Of a DNA stretch of 64,000 nucleotides, positions 25,999 through 36,307 are shown piece by piece (the first letter of the stretch is position 1; each line of letters opens with the position of its first letter). The DNA is from Proteobacteria bacterium UBA2363 (GTDB lineage: Bacteria; Pseudomonadota; Gammaproteobacteria; Xanthomonadales; UBA2363), in contig DDTN01000022.1 in assembly GCA_002344355.1 (NCBI GenBank), forward strand, positions 110,034 through 174,033. Reading direction: 5' to 3'. A model generated the notes under the pieces. That model worked only from the letters and a program-made list of their open reading frames with translations, did no database searches and was not told where the DNA came from. The translations under genes and the position numbers were made by a program.

Positions 25999-26940
25999 AT
26001 GACCCCGACCGCCATCCGCCTGCCCCAGCTCGGGGCGCGTCCGTTCCTCGCCGACGCCGGCCTGGAAACCGAACTGGTCTTCCACGATGCCGTCGACCTG
26101 CCGCATTTCGCCGCATTCCCCCTGCTCGAGAGCGAGGCCGGCAGGGCACGCCTGCTGACCTATTACCAGGGCTTTGCCGCGCTTGCCGACGCCCACGGCA
26201 CCGGCGTGGTGCTGGAAACGCCCACCTGGCGCGCCGGCGCGGGCTGGGGCGGGCGCCTGGGCTACCGGTCCCGGACCCTGGCCCGCCTCAACCGGGAGGC
26301 GGCTGCCCTGGTCGGATCCCTGCGTACGTTTCTGCCACCCGGCAGGCTGGTCGCGAGCGGCTGCATCGGGCCGTGCGGGGACGGTTACGTGATCGCCCGG
26401 CGCGAACAGGCGCTGGCGGCCCGCGACCACCACCAGCCGCAGGCCGATGCCCTGGCCGAGGGCGGCGCCGACATGCTCAGCGCCATGACCATGACCCACG
26501 CCGGAGAGGCCGCCGGCATCGTCCTCGCGGCGCGCCGCAGCGCCCTGCCGATCGCCGTTTCCTTCACCGTCGGCACCGATGGCCGGTTGCCCGACGGCAC
26601 CCGGCTGGCGGAGGCCATCGATGCGGTCGACCAGGCGACCGGCGGGTACGCGGCCTACTACATGGTCAACTGCGCGCATCCCTCGCACTTCGGTGGCGAG
26701 TTGCTCGCCTCGGGCATGGCGGCCGACCGAGTCCGGGGCATCCGCGCCAATGCCAGCCGCCGCAGCCATGCCGAACTCGAGGCGGCAAGCGCGCTCGACG
26801 AGGGCGATCCGCAGGCGCTCGCCGACGACTACCGTCGCCTGCGCGAGGCCTTGCCCGGCCTGTCGGTGCTGGGCGGCTGCTGCGGCACCGACCTGCGCCA
26901 CATCGCCGCGATCGCCCGGGCCTGCCTGCCGGCCGGCTGA
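25999..26940 (+). CDS. Homocysteine S-methyltransferase family protein
   Basis: 313 residues, TIM-barrel of the MmuM/BHMT family. Zinc-thiolate ligands are Cys225 (MVNCAHP) and the pair Cys294/Cys295 (LGGCCGTD). LADAGLETEL near residue 17-26 is the family's N-terminal glycine-rich motif. Such enzymes methylate homocysteine to methionine from S-methylmethionine, betaine or related donors; the donor cannot be decided from sequence. It is between two terminators/gaps (92 bases upstream, 63 downstream) and may be monocistronic. Confidence 0.9.
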   Translation: MTPTAIRLPQLGARPFLADAGLETELVFHDAVDLPHFAAFPLLESEAGRARLLTYYQGFAALADAHGTGVVLETPTWRAGAGWGGRLGYRSRTLARLNREAAALVGSLRTFLPPGRLVASGCIGPCGDGYVIARREQALAARDHHQPQADALAEGGADMLSAMTMTHAGEAAGIVLAARRSALPIAVSFTVGTDGRLPDGTRLAEAIDAVDQATGGYAAYYMVNCAHPSHFGGELLASGMAADRVRGIRANASRRSHAELEAASALDEGDPQALADDYRRLREALPGLSVLGGCCGTDLRHIAAIARACLPAG

Positions 26941-27003
26941 GCCGGATCCCGTGGCGCGTCCCGACGCTGGCATACTCCGGCTGCCGCCGAACGGAGCCCG
27001 GCC

Positions 27004-28040
<1,037 letters not shown>

Positions 28041-28044
<4 letters not shown>

Positions 28045-28853
28045 ACCGTGGACCGCGTGCGGACAGGGTGGGCGCGCCGCGCAGGAACGGGCCAGGCGGC
28101 CAGCGGGCGACCGCCAGCCACGGACTGGCGCGGGTGCTGAGCAAGTCCGGCGTATGTTCGCGCAGCCAGGCCGAGGCCCTGGTGCGGGCCGGCCGGGTGA
28201 GCGTCGCAGGCCGGGTCTGCACCGATCCGGAACGGCGCACGCCCCTGGCTGCCGCCGACATCGCCATCGACGGGGTGCCGCTGGCGCCGCCGGCGCCGGT
28301 CTACCTGGCGCTCAACAAGCCGCGTGGCCTGGTCACCTCGCGCAGCGACGAGCGCGGCCGCGACACCGTCTACGCCTGCCTGGCCGACCTCGACCTGCCC
28401 TGGCTGGCACCGGTCGGCCGCCTGGACCGGGCCAGCGAGGGCCTGCTGCTGTTCAGCAACGACAGCGCCTGGGCGGCGCGGGTGTCGGCGGCAGGCAGCG
28501 GCATCCTCAAGACCTACCACGTGCAGCTCGACCGCCCGCCGGCGCCGGATCTGCTCGACTGCCTGGCCGCGGGCGTCGAGGACGCCGGCGAGCGCCTGTC
28601 CGCGGTGTCGGTGGCGGCGCTCCGGAGCGGGGGTCGCACCGGCTGGCTGGAGATCGTGCTCGACCAGGGCCGCAACCGGCAGATCCGGCGCATGGTCGCC
28701 GCCTGCGGCGCCCGCGTGCTGCGGCTGGTCCGGGTGGCGATCGGTCCGGTCGGGCTGGGCGACCTGGCCAAGGGCCACTGGCGGCCGCTCGCGGACGCCG
28801 AGCGCGATGCCCTGGCGCCAGCGCCCCCGTGGCATCGGCCGCTGGCGCTATGA
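28041..28853 (+). CDS. RsuA/RluE-family pseudouridine synthase
   Basis: 270 residues from GTG 28041. S4 RNA-binding domain at 28-75 (LARVLSKSGVCSRSQAEALVRAG), then the synthase core with catalytic Asp129 in GRLDRASEGLLLFSN, YLALNKPRGLVTS upstream and QGRNRQIRRM near the end. The basic N-terminal 25 residues are an extension. Which rRNA site it modifies cannot be assigned; RluE/RluB/RsuA-type 16S or 23S uridine is the family range. Confidence 0.87.
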
Positions 28854-28959
28854 TGCCGGCGCCGAAGCCGCGAACGCCGATGCGCCGACCCTGCCCGCAA
28901 GCCGACCTGTCCGCGATCCACGGCGACGCCGTGGTCCGGCCCCTGCCGGAGGCCTGAGC

Positions 28960-29331
28960 GTGGCCAGCTCCGAGCCGCGCGGCCCGCAGCAGATGTGGCG
29001 TGCCCTGGGCTGGTCCCTGAAGGGGCTGGGCGCCGCGGTCCGCCACGAACCCTCGTTCCGGCTGGAGCTCTACCTGTTCGCGGTGATGGCGCCGCTGGCC
29101 CTGTGGCTGGGCCGCACCGGCGTCGAGTGCGCGATCCTGCTGGGCAGCCTGCTGCTGGTGCTGATCGTCGAGATGGTCAATTCCGCGATCGAGGCGGTGG
29201 TCGACAAGGCCTCGCCGGAACGCCACGTCCTGGCCGGACGCGCCAAGGACATGGGTTCGGCCGCGGTGCTGCTCGCCCTGGTCAACGCCATCGCCTGCTG
29301 GACCCTGGTGCTCGGGCCGCGGCTGCTCTGA
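28960..29331 (+). CDS. dgkA: Diacylglycerol kinase DgkA
   Basis: 123 residues from GTG 28960, matching the usual ~120. Three membrane helices; the signature EMVNSAIEAVVD (66-77) with the catalytic/metal Glu, and AKDMGSAAVLLALV after it. DgkA is the small homotrimeric inner-membrane kinase that recycles diacylglycerol from membrane-derived oligosaccharide or lipid A modification. terC follows after 6 bases, suggesting a shared transcript. Confidence 0.93.
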   Translation: MASSEPRGPQQMWRALGWSLKGLGAAVRHEPSFRLELYLFAVMAPLALWLGRTGVECAILLGSLLLVLIVEMVNSAIEAVVDKASPERHVLAGRAKDMGSAAVLLALVNAIACWTLVLGPRLL

Positions 29332-29337
29332 CCCGGC

Positions 29338-30153
29338 ATGGACTGGATCGCCGATCCGCAGATCTGGATCGCGCTGGCGACGCTGACGGCCCTCGAGGTC
29401 GTCCTGGGCGTCGACAACCTGGTGTTCATCTCGATCGTGGTCGGCCGGCTGCCGCCGGAGCAGCGGCCGTTCGCCCGGCGCTTCGGCCTGGCCCTGGCCT
29501 GCATCAGCCGGATCGCCCTGCTGCTCACCCTGGCCTTCCTGGCCCGGATGGAACAGCCGCTGTTCGCCCTGTTCGGGCAGCCGTTCTCGATCCGCGACCT
29601 GGTCCTGGTCGGCGGCGGCCTGTTCCTGCTGGTCAAGGGCACCATGGAGATCCACCATTCGGTCGAGGGCGACGCCGCGGAGGCGACGTCGCCGCGCTCG
29701 CCGGCGGCCGGGGGCTTCGGCCTGGTGATCGCGCAGATCGCGGTGATCGACCTGGTGTTCTCGCTGGACAGCGTGATCACCGCCGTCGGCATGGTCGACA
29801 ACGTCTGGGTGATGGTGGCGGCGATCGTGATCGCCGTCGCGATCATGATCCTTGCCGCCAACCCGCTCGGCGAGTTCATCGACAACCACCCGACCGTGAA
29901 GATGCTGGCGCTGTCGTTCCTGATCCTGGTCGGGGTCGCGCTGATCGCCGACGGCCTGGGATTCCACATCCCGCGCGGCTACCTCTACTTCGCGATGGCG
30001 TTCTCGGCCGGCGTCGAGACGCTCAACCTGTGGACCCGCCGCAACAGCCGGCGCGCCACGGCGCCGGCGCTTCGCCCCAACCTCGACCTGATGAGCGACG
30101 ACGACTTCGTCGAAGGCACGCGCCAGGAGAGGCGCCGGAGCGACGGCGCATGA
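29338..30153 (+). CDS. TerC-family membrane protein
   Basis: 271 residues with about seven helices. The family signature is LEVVLGVDNLVFISI (19-33) with the conserved Asp, and the second repeat IAVIDLVFSLDSVITAVGM near 133-150. A His-rich loop (EIHHSVEGD) and a charged C-terminal tail follow. TerC/YgdQ-type proteins are linked to metal (Mn2+) export and tellurite resistance; this is the short, YgdQ/YkoY-like form. Stop overlaps a possible longer apaG start. Confidence 0.88.
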   Translation: MDWIADPQIWIALATLTALEVVLGVDNLVFISIVVGRLPPEQRPFARRFGLALACISRIALLLTLAFLARMEQPLFALFGQPFSIRDLVLVGGGLFLLVKGTMEIHHSVEGDAAEATSPRSPAAGGFGLVIAQIAVIDLVFSLDSVITAVGMVDNVWVMVAAIVIAVAIMILAANPLGEFIDNHPTVKMLALSFLILVGVALIADGLGFHIPRGYLYFAMAFSAGVETLNLWTRRNSRRATAPALRPNLDLMSDDDFVEGTRQERRRSDGA

Positions 30154-30203
30154 GCGCCTCGCCGCGCTTGCAACCTCGGTTCGCCTTTGCTGTCATTGCC
30201 GGC

Positions 30204-30587
30204 ATGGACGATGACGCAAGCTATCAGCTCGACATCCGGGTCAGCGCCCGGTTCCTGGACGACCAGTCGCAGCCCACCGACAACCGCTTCGTGTTCGCCT
30301 ACACGATCACCATCGAGAACCGGGGTTCGGTGCCGGCCCGGCTGGTCAGCCGGCACTGGCTGATCACCGACGCCAACGGCAAGGTCGAGGAGGTGCGCGG
30401 CGACGGGGTTGTCGGCGAGCAGCCGTGGATGCGTCCGGGCGACAGCTTCGAGTACACCTCCGGGGCCGTCCTCGAGACCGCCGTCGGCACCATGCGCGGC
30501 AGCTACCAGATGCTGGCGGACGACGGCACCCGTTTCGAGGCGCCGATCCCGCAGTTCACGCTGTCGGTGCCGCGCACCCTGCACTGA
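30204..30587 (+). CDS. apaG: ApaG (Co2+/Mg2+ efflux-associated protein)
   Basis: 127 residues from ATG 30204, the normal family length; ATG 30150, overlapping the terC stop by 4 bases (ATGA), would add 18 residues and may be the true coupled start. Immunoglobulin-like fold with the conserved ENRGSVPARLVSRHW and DANGKVEEVRGDGVVGEQP. Pyrophosphate-binding and cation-efflux roles are reported but not settled. ksgA, its usual upstream neighbour, is missing here and terC takes that place. apaH is 318 bases downstream. Confidence 0.92.
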   Translation: MDDDASYQLDIRVSARFLDDQSQPTDNRFVFAYTITIENRGSVPARLVSRHWLITDANGKVEEVRGDGVVGEQPWMRPGDSFEYTSGAVLETAVGTMRGSYQMLADDGTRFEAPIPQFTLSVPRTLH

Positions 30588-30905
30588 AGCCCGGTGCAGT
30601 TCCCCGCCGTTGGCACCCTCCCGCGATATGCTGTGCGCGACCGGCCGTCGCCGCGACGGCCGGTCGACGGCGCCCGTGCGACGACGCGCACCCCAAACAG
30701 GTGCCGGCCTGCCGTGCCGGTGCCCGAGCCCGCCATGACCGCCGAAGGACCGTGACCGAACCGACCGCCAGCCGCCAGTCCGCATCCGCGACCGCCCTGC
30801 GCGATCGCGCCCGTCGTGGCGGTCGCGGAGCGCGTCCTGCCGGCGTGTCGGCGCCCCGGGGCGGCCGCTGCCGCGCGGGCGGCGGCTGCGGGTGCCGCTG
30901 ACGCC
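30588..30905. other. apaG-apaH spacer with a 12-bp hairpin
   Basis: 318 bases, long for a pair that is usually adjacent. It has a perfect 12-bp stem (30639-30650 with 30654-30665, 3-base loop) 51 bases after the apaG stop, probably a terminator, so apaH may have its own promoter. No convincing gene in any frame. Confidence 0.5.
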
Positions 30906-31754
30906 ATGGCCGTCTACGCCATCGGCGACGTCCAGGGCTGCCATGACGAGCTGGTCCGCCTGATCGAGGCGATCGCCTTCGATCCGGCCCGGGACCAGCT
31001 CTGGTTCTGCGGCGACCTGGTCAACCGCGGCGGCCAGTCGCTCGAGGTGCTGCGACTGGTCCGCGGGCTGGGCGATCGCGCCGTGGTGGTCCTGGGCAAC
31101 CACGACCTCAGCCTGCTCAGCGTCGCCGAGCGGCGCACCGAGGACCAGGCGCGGGTCAATCCGGACCTGCGCCGGGTGCTGTTCGCGCCCGACCGCGACG
31201 AGCTGCTCGGCTGGCTGCGTTCGCGCAGGCTGACCCACCATGATCCCGCGCTGGACTTCCTGATGGTGCATGCCGGCGTGGCGCCGCGCTGGAACGTCGA
31301 GGATTGCCTGCGTCATGCCGGCGAGGTCGAGGAGAAGCTGCAGGGCGAGGGGTACCGACGGCTGCTCAAGCAGCTGTTCGGCAATACCCCGGACCTCTGG
31401 CATCCGAAGCTGCGCGGCGTCGAACGCTGGCGTGCCACCATCAACGTCCTGACCCGGATGCGCTACGTCAGCCCGCGCGGTCGCCTGGACTTCAGCGAGA
31501 AGGGCCCGCCCGGCACCCAGAAGCCCGGGCTGTACACCTGGTTCGCCGTGCCCGGCCGCAAGCCGATCGGCACGCGCGTGGTGTGCGGTCACTGGTCGGC
31601 GCTGGGCCTGTTCATCGGCCTGGGCATCCATGCCATCGACACCGGCTGCGTGTGGGGCGGCCGGCTCACCGCGCTGCGCCTGGATGGCGACGTGCCGGTA
31701 CCGGTCCAGGTGACGGCCAATCCCGAGCGCGTCCGCAACGGCGGCGATGACTGA
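30906..31754 (+). CDS. apaH: Bis(5'-nucleosyl)-tetraphosphatase ApaH
   Basis: 282 residues. Calcineurin-like metallophosphoesterase motifs in order: GDVQGCHDE (7-15), FCGDLVNRG, VVLGNHDLS, VHAGVAP and CGHWSALG. ApaH hydrolyses Ap4A symmetrically to two ADP and also removes Np4 caps from RNA. ATG 30906 gives the family N-terminus MAVYAIGDVQG. The stop overlaps the YceI gene by 8 bases. Confidence 0.96.
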   Translation: MAVYAIGDVQGCHDELVRLIEAIAFDPARDQLWFCGDLVNRGGQSLEVLRLVRGLGDRAVVVLGNHDLSLLSVAERRTEDQARVNPDLRRVLFAPDRDELLGWLRSRRLTHHDPALDFLMVHAGVAPRWNVEDCLRHAGEVEEKLQGEGYRRLLKQLFGNTPDLWHPKLRGVERWRATINVLTRMRYVSPRGRLDFSEKGPPGTQKPGLYTWFAVPGRKPIGTRVVCGHWSALGLFIGLGIHAIDTGCVWGGRLTALRLDGDVPVPVQVTANPERVRNGGDD

Positions 31755-32433
31755 GCCGGACCGCTGGCGTCCCGGCGGCGATGCCATGCGAGGGGGCGCC
31801 GGGCGGGGCGGTCGGTTCCGCTCGCCGATGCGGGCCGTGGCCGGCTGGCTGGCGGCCCTGGTCGCGGGGAGCGCGCCGGCGCAGGCCGCGACCGACTGCT
31901 GGCGGATCGACCCGCAGGACAGCGAGGTCAGGTTCCATCTGGTGGCGCTCGGCGCCATCCACCTGCACGGGCGCTTCGAGCGCCTGACCGGCCGGGCCTG
32001 GCGAAGCCCCGGCTCCGGTCTCATCGAGGTCCAGGTAGAGGTGGAGGCCGGGTCCCTGACCATGGCCTCGGCCCGCTACCAGTCGTGGGCGCGATCGCCC
32101 GAGTTCTTCGACGTCCAGCGCCATCCGCGCGTGCTGTTCCGCAGCGATCCGCTGCCCCTGGCGTTGTTCGCGGCCGGTGGCGCGCTGTCCGGCCGGCTGA
32201 CCGTGCGCGGCATCGAGCGGGCCGTCGCGTTCGACCTCCGCGCGCCGGGTTGCAGCGACCCGGACCGCCCCTGCCGCCTCCAGGTCGAGGGCGAGATCAG
32301 GCGGGGCGAGTTCGGCATGCGATCCCGACGGATAACGCTCTCGGACCGGGTCGCACTGGACCAGGACCTGGCCGTGCTGCCTGATCCGGGAGGCTGCGCG
32401 CCGCCCGACGGACCGCCACCCGGCGGCGACTGA
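31747..32433 (+). CDS. YceI-family periplasmic lipocalin-like protein
   Basis: 228 residues; a hydrophobic segment at 28-47 (AVAGWLAALVAGSAPAQA) after a charged stretch is the signal peptide, so the start may be the internal ATG giving MRAVAGW. The mature part has the YceI beta-barrel pattern (WRIDPQDSEVRFHLVALG, GLIEVQVEVEAGSL, RHPRVLFRSD, GEFGMRSRR). The family binds isoprenoids or amphiphiles. Overlap with apaH by 8 bases suggests co-translation. It converges on folA; no clear terminator in the 198 bases between. Confidence 0.85.
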   Translation: MTEPDRWRPGGDAMRGGAGRGGRFRSPMRAVAGWLAALVAGSAPAQAATDCWRIDPQDSEVRFHLVALGAIHLHGRFERLTGRAWRSPGSGLIEVQVEVEAGSLTMASARYQSWARSPEFFDVQRHPRVLFRSDPLPLALFAAGGALSGRLTVRGIERAVAFDLRAPGCSDPDRPCRLQVEGEIRRGEFGMRSRRITLSDRVALDQDLAVLPDPGGCAPPDGPPPGGD

Positions 32434-32631
32434 ACGCCCGGTGCCCGGCCGGTGCCGGCAGGCGCGCCCTGTCGCGACACCGGCGGCACCGGCGACCGGA
32501 ACGCGCCGGCCTTCCGGGGTGCGAGGGCAGTCCTGGCGGCGGCGCAACCGCGCCGTCCGGCGACCCGTGCGCGGCCGGGGCTGCGCCACCGGCCTGGCTG
32601 GCGGCCGGCGGTCGGGCTGGGCGCCGTGCGA

Positions 32632-33129
32632 TCAGCCGTCTGCGCGGACCATCCCGACGAAGCGGAAGCCATGGGCGTGGCGGGCGTCGGCAGGGTGCGC
32701 CTGCTCGTCGACGACGCGCCACTGGCCGGGATCCCAGGGCGGGAAGAAGGCGTCGGCGCCCTCGACCACGGTCTCGACCAGGGTCAGCTGCATGGCCGTG
32801 GCCTCCGGCAGGGCCAGCGCATAGACCTCGCCGCCGCCGGCCACGAACAGCGGCGCGTCGCCGGCCAGCGCCCGTGCCTGCGCCAGGCTGGCGACCGCCC
32901 GCTGGCCCGGGAACGGCGCCCGGCCCGAACGCGTCAGCACCAGGTTCTCGCGGCCCGGCAAGGCACGGCCGATCGCCTGCGCGGTGCGCCGGCCCATCAG
33001 CACCGTGCCGCCCAGCGTCAGCGCCTTGAACCGGCGCAGGTCGGCCGGCAGGTGCCAGGGCAGGGCGTCGTCGCGGCCGATCGCACGGGCGCGGTCCATC
33101 GCCGCGACCAGCACCAGCGCGCCGCTCAT
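32632..33129 (-). CDS. folA: Dihydrofolate reductase
   Basis: 165 residues. Family motifs: ALVLVAAMDRARAIGRDDALPWHLPADLRRFKALTLG near the N-terminus (with the Met20-type loop and Asp27-equivalent in PADLRRFK), GRRTAQAIGRALPGRENLVLTR and FVAGGGEVYALAL for NADPH binding. It regenerates tetrahydrofolate after ThyA, whose stop overlaps its ATG by 4 bases. Last gene of lgt-thyA-folA. Confidence 0.95.
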   Translation of the reverse strand: MSGALVLVAAMDRARAIGRDDALPWHLPADLRRFKALTLGGTVLMGRRTAQAIGRALPGRENLVLTRSGRAPFPGQRAVASLAQARALAGDAPLFVAGGGEVYALALPEATAMQLTLVETVVEGADAFFPPWDPGQWRVVDEQAHPADARHAHGFRFVGMVRADG

Positions 33130-33920
33130 ACCGCGACCGGGGCGCGGATCGCCGGGTGCGGGTCGTAGCCCTCGAAGGCGATGTGGTGGTAACGGAAGTC
33201 GTCGATGGCGCGAACCGAGGCATCCAGGCGCAGGCGCGGCAGCGGCCGCGGTTCCCGGCGGATCTGCTCGCGGGCCTGGTCGACGTGGTTGGCGTACAGG
33301 TGCAGGTCGCCGAAGCTGTGCACGAAGTCGCCCGCCTGCAGGCCGGTGACCTGGGCGACCAGGTGGGTGAGCAGGGCGTAGCTGGCGATGTTGAAGGGCA
33401 CGCCCAGGAAGATGTCGGCCGAGCGCTGGTAGAGCTGGCAGCTCAGGCGGCCTGCGGCGACATGGAACTGGAACAGCGTGTGGCAGGGCTGCAAGGCCAT
33501 CGCCGGCAGCTCGGCGACGTTCCAGGCGCTGACCACCAGGCGGCGGGAGTCCGGGTTGCGGCGGATCTCCGCGATCACCGCGGCGAGCTGGTCGATGCCG
33601 CTGCCGTCCGGCGCCGGCCAGGCGCGCCACTGCCGGCCGTAGACCGGGCCCAGCTCGCCGTCGGCATCGGCCCATTCGTCCCAGATGCTGACGCCGTGCT
33701 CGCGCAGGTAGGCGACGTTGGTCTCGCCGCGCAGGAACCACAGCAGTTCGTGGACGATCGATTTCAGGTGCAGCTTCTTGGTGGTGACCAGCGGAAAGCC
33801 GTCGGCGAGGTCGAAGCGCAGCTGCCGCCCGAACACGCTGAAGGTGCCGGTGCCGGTGCGGTCGCCCTTGGCGGTGCCGTTCTCCAGGACGTCCCGGAGC
33901 AGGTCCAGGTAGACCCTCAC
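33126..33920 (-). CDS. thyA: Thymidylate synthase
   Basis: 264 residues, exactly the E. coli length, from GTG 33920. The catalytic nucleophile is Cys146 (ALQPCHTLFQF), with DRTGTGT (20-26), RSADIFLGVPFNIASYALL and YHHIAFEGYDPHP at their usual places. It methylates dUMP to dTMP. Overlaps lgt (4 bases, GTGA) and folA (4 bases, ATGA), a tight translational unit. Confidence 0.97.
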   Translation of the reverse strand: MRVYLDLLRDVLENGTAKGDRTGTGTFSVFGRQLRFDLADGFPLVTTKKLHLKSIVHELLWFLRGETNVAYLREHGVSIWDEWADADGELGPVYGRQWRAWPAPDGSGIDQLAAVIAEIRRNPDSRRLVVSAWNVAELPAMALQPCHTLFQFHVAAGRLSCQLYQRSADIFLGVPFNIASYALLTHLVAQVTGLQAGDFVHSFGDLHLYANHVDQAREQIRREPRPLPRLRLDASVRAIDDFRYHHIAFEGYDPHPAIRAPVAV

Positions 33921-34783
33921 CGCGGCGCTCCCGCCGCCAGCACCGGCGCGCTGCGGGCGCGCCACAGCAGGAACACGCCGACCGCCACCAGCGGCAGGCT
34001 GAGCAGCATGCCCATGGTCAGCCAGCCGCCGGCGAGGTAGCCGATGTGGGCATCGGGCTCGCGCACGAACTCGACGGCGATGCGGAACACCCCGTAGAGC
34101 AGGGCGAACAGCCCGGACACCGCGTAGCGCGGCCGCGGCCGCGACGAGAACCACCACAGCACGGCGAACAGGACCAGGCCCTCCAGGGCGGCCTGGTAGA
34201 GCTGCGAGGGGTGTCGCGCCAGCCCGTCCAGCGCGCCGCTGGCGGCCAACTCGCGCAGCGTCCCGACCGGCACCTCGGGCACGCCCGGGGCATCGCGGAA
34301 CACGACCGCCCAGGGCAGGTCGCTGGTGCGTCCCCACAGCTCGCCGCCGATGAAGTTGCCGATCCGGCCGAACAGCAGGCCGGTTGGCACCAGGGGCGCG
34401 ACGAAGTCGATGGTGTCGAAGACGTGCAGGCGGTGCCGCCGCGACCACAGCCAGACCGCGACCAGGACGCCGAGCAGGCCGCCATGGAAGCTCATCCCGC
34501 CTTCCCAGACCCGCACCAGCATCAGCGGGTCGCGCAGCAGGTCGGCGTAGCCGTAGAACAGCACGTAGCCCAGGCGGCCGCCGAGGATGATGCCGAGCAT
34601 GGCGTAGAAGGCGAGGTCGCCGAACGCCTTCTCGTCGACCGGCAGGCGGCCGGCGCGGATGCGCTGCCGGCCGAGCCACCAGCCGGCCGCGAAGGCCAGC
34701 AGGTACATCAGGCCATACCAGTGGATCGCCACCGGCCCGAGCTGGACGGCGACCGGGTCGATGGCGTGGACGTAGGGGGTCAT
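33917..34783 (-). CDS. lgt: Prolipoprotein diacylglyceryl transferase Lgt
   Basis: 288 residues, seven helices. GGMSFHGGLLG (about 104-114) holds the catalytic-region His and GRIGNFIGGELWGR (about 149-162) is the Lgt signature with the essential Arg and Asn. Lgt adds diacylglycerol to the lipobox cysteine, the first step of lipoprotein maturation. It heads lgt-thyA-folA, and a TATAAT box lies just upstream. Relevant to the Lnb-like protein at 2107-3375, which may do the last step. Confidence 0.96.
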   Translation of the reverse strand: MTPYVHAIDPVAVQLGPVAIHWYGLMYLLAFAAGWWLGRQRIRAGRLPVDEKAFGDLAFYAMLGIILGGRLGYVLFYGYADLLRDPLMLVRVWEGGMSFHGGLLGVLVAVWLWSRRHRLHVFDTIDFVAPLVPTGLLFGRIGNFIGGELWGRTSDLPWAVVFRDAPGVPEVPVGTLRELAASGALDGLARHPSQLYQAALEGLVLFAVLWWFSSRPRPRYAVSGLFALLYGVFRIAVEFVREPDAHIGYLAGGWLTMGMLLSLPLVAVGVFLLWRARSAPVLAAGAPR

Positions 34784-34809
34784 GGCGGGCCGGGACTGGA
34801 GACCCGGCG

Positions 34810-34815
34810 ATTATA
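34810..34815 (-). promoter_or_regulatory. Candidate -10 box for lgt-thyA-folA
   Basis: On the minus strand this reads TATAAT, a perfect sigma-70 -10 hexamer, 26 bases before the lgt ATG, implying a leader of about 20 bases. No good -35 is seen at 16-18 bases, so an activator or extended contacts may be needed. It is the AT-richest spot in the 177-base gap. Confidence 0.5.
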
Positions 34816-34960
34816 GGCGGGCGATGCCCGGGGCCGCCGGCAACCGGTCGCCGCGATCGGCAACCGGCGGCCACCACCCTCCCGCCGCCGACGGCGGCAG
34901 GCGCAGGCCGCGGCCATCGGCAGTGGCCAGGCTTGCCCCGGCAGGTAGCCGCCGGCCGCC

Positions 34961-36247
<1,287 letters not shown>

Positions 36248-36307
36248 GGTGCGGTGGTCCTCATCGGTGTGGGCGAAGGTGGCGGTTGCTGCGACCGGCG
36301 GCGGCGC

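Noticed and set aside
28851..28957. 35-codon frame between the pseudouridine synthase and dgkA
   Set aside because: Too short, Arg/Pro-rich, no ribosome site beyond chance; likely just open GC-rich spacer.
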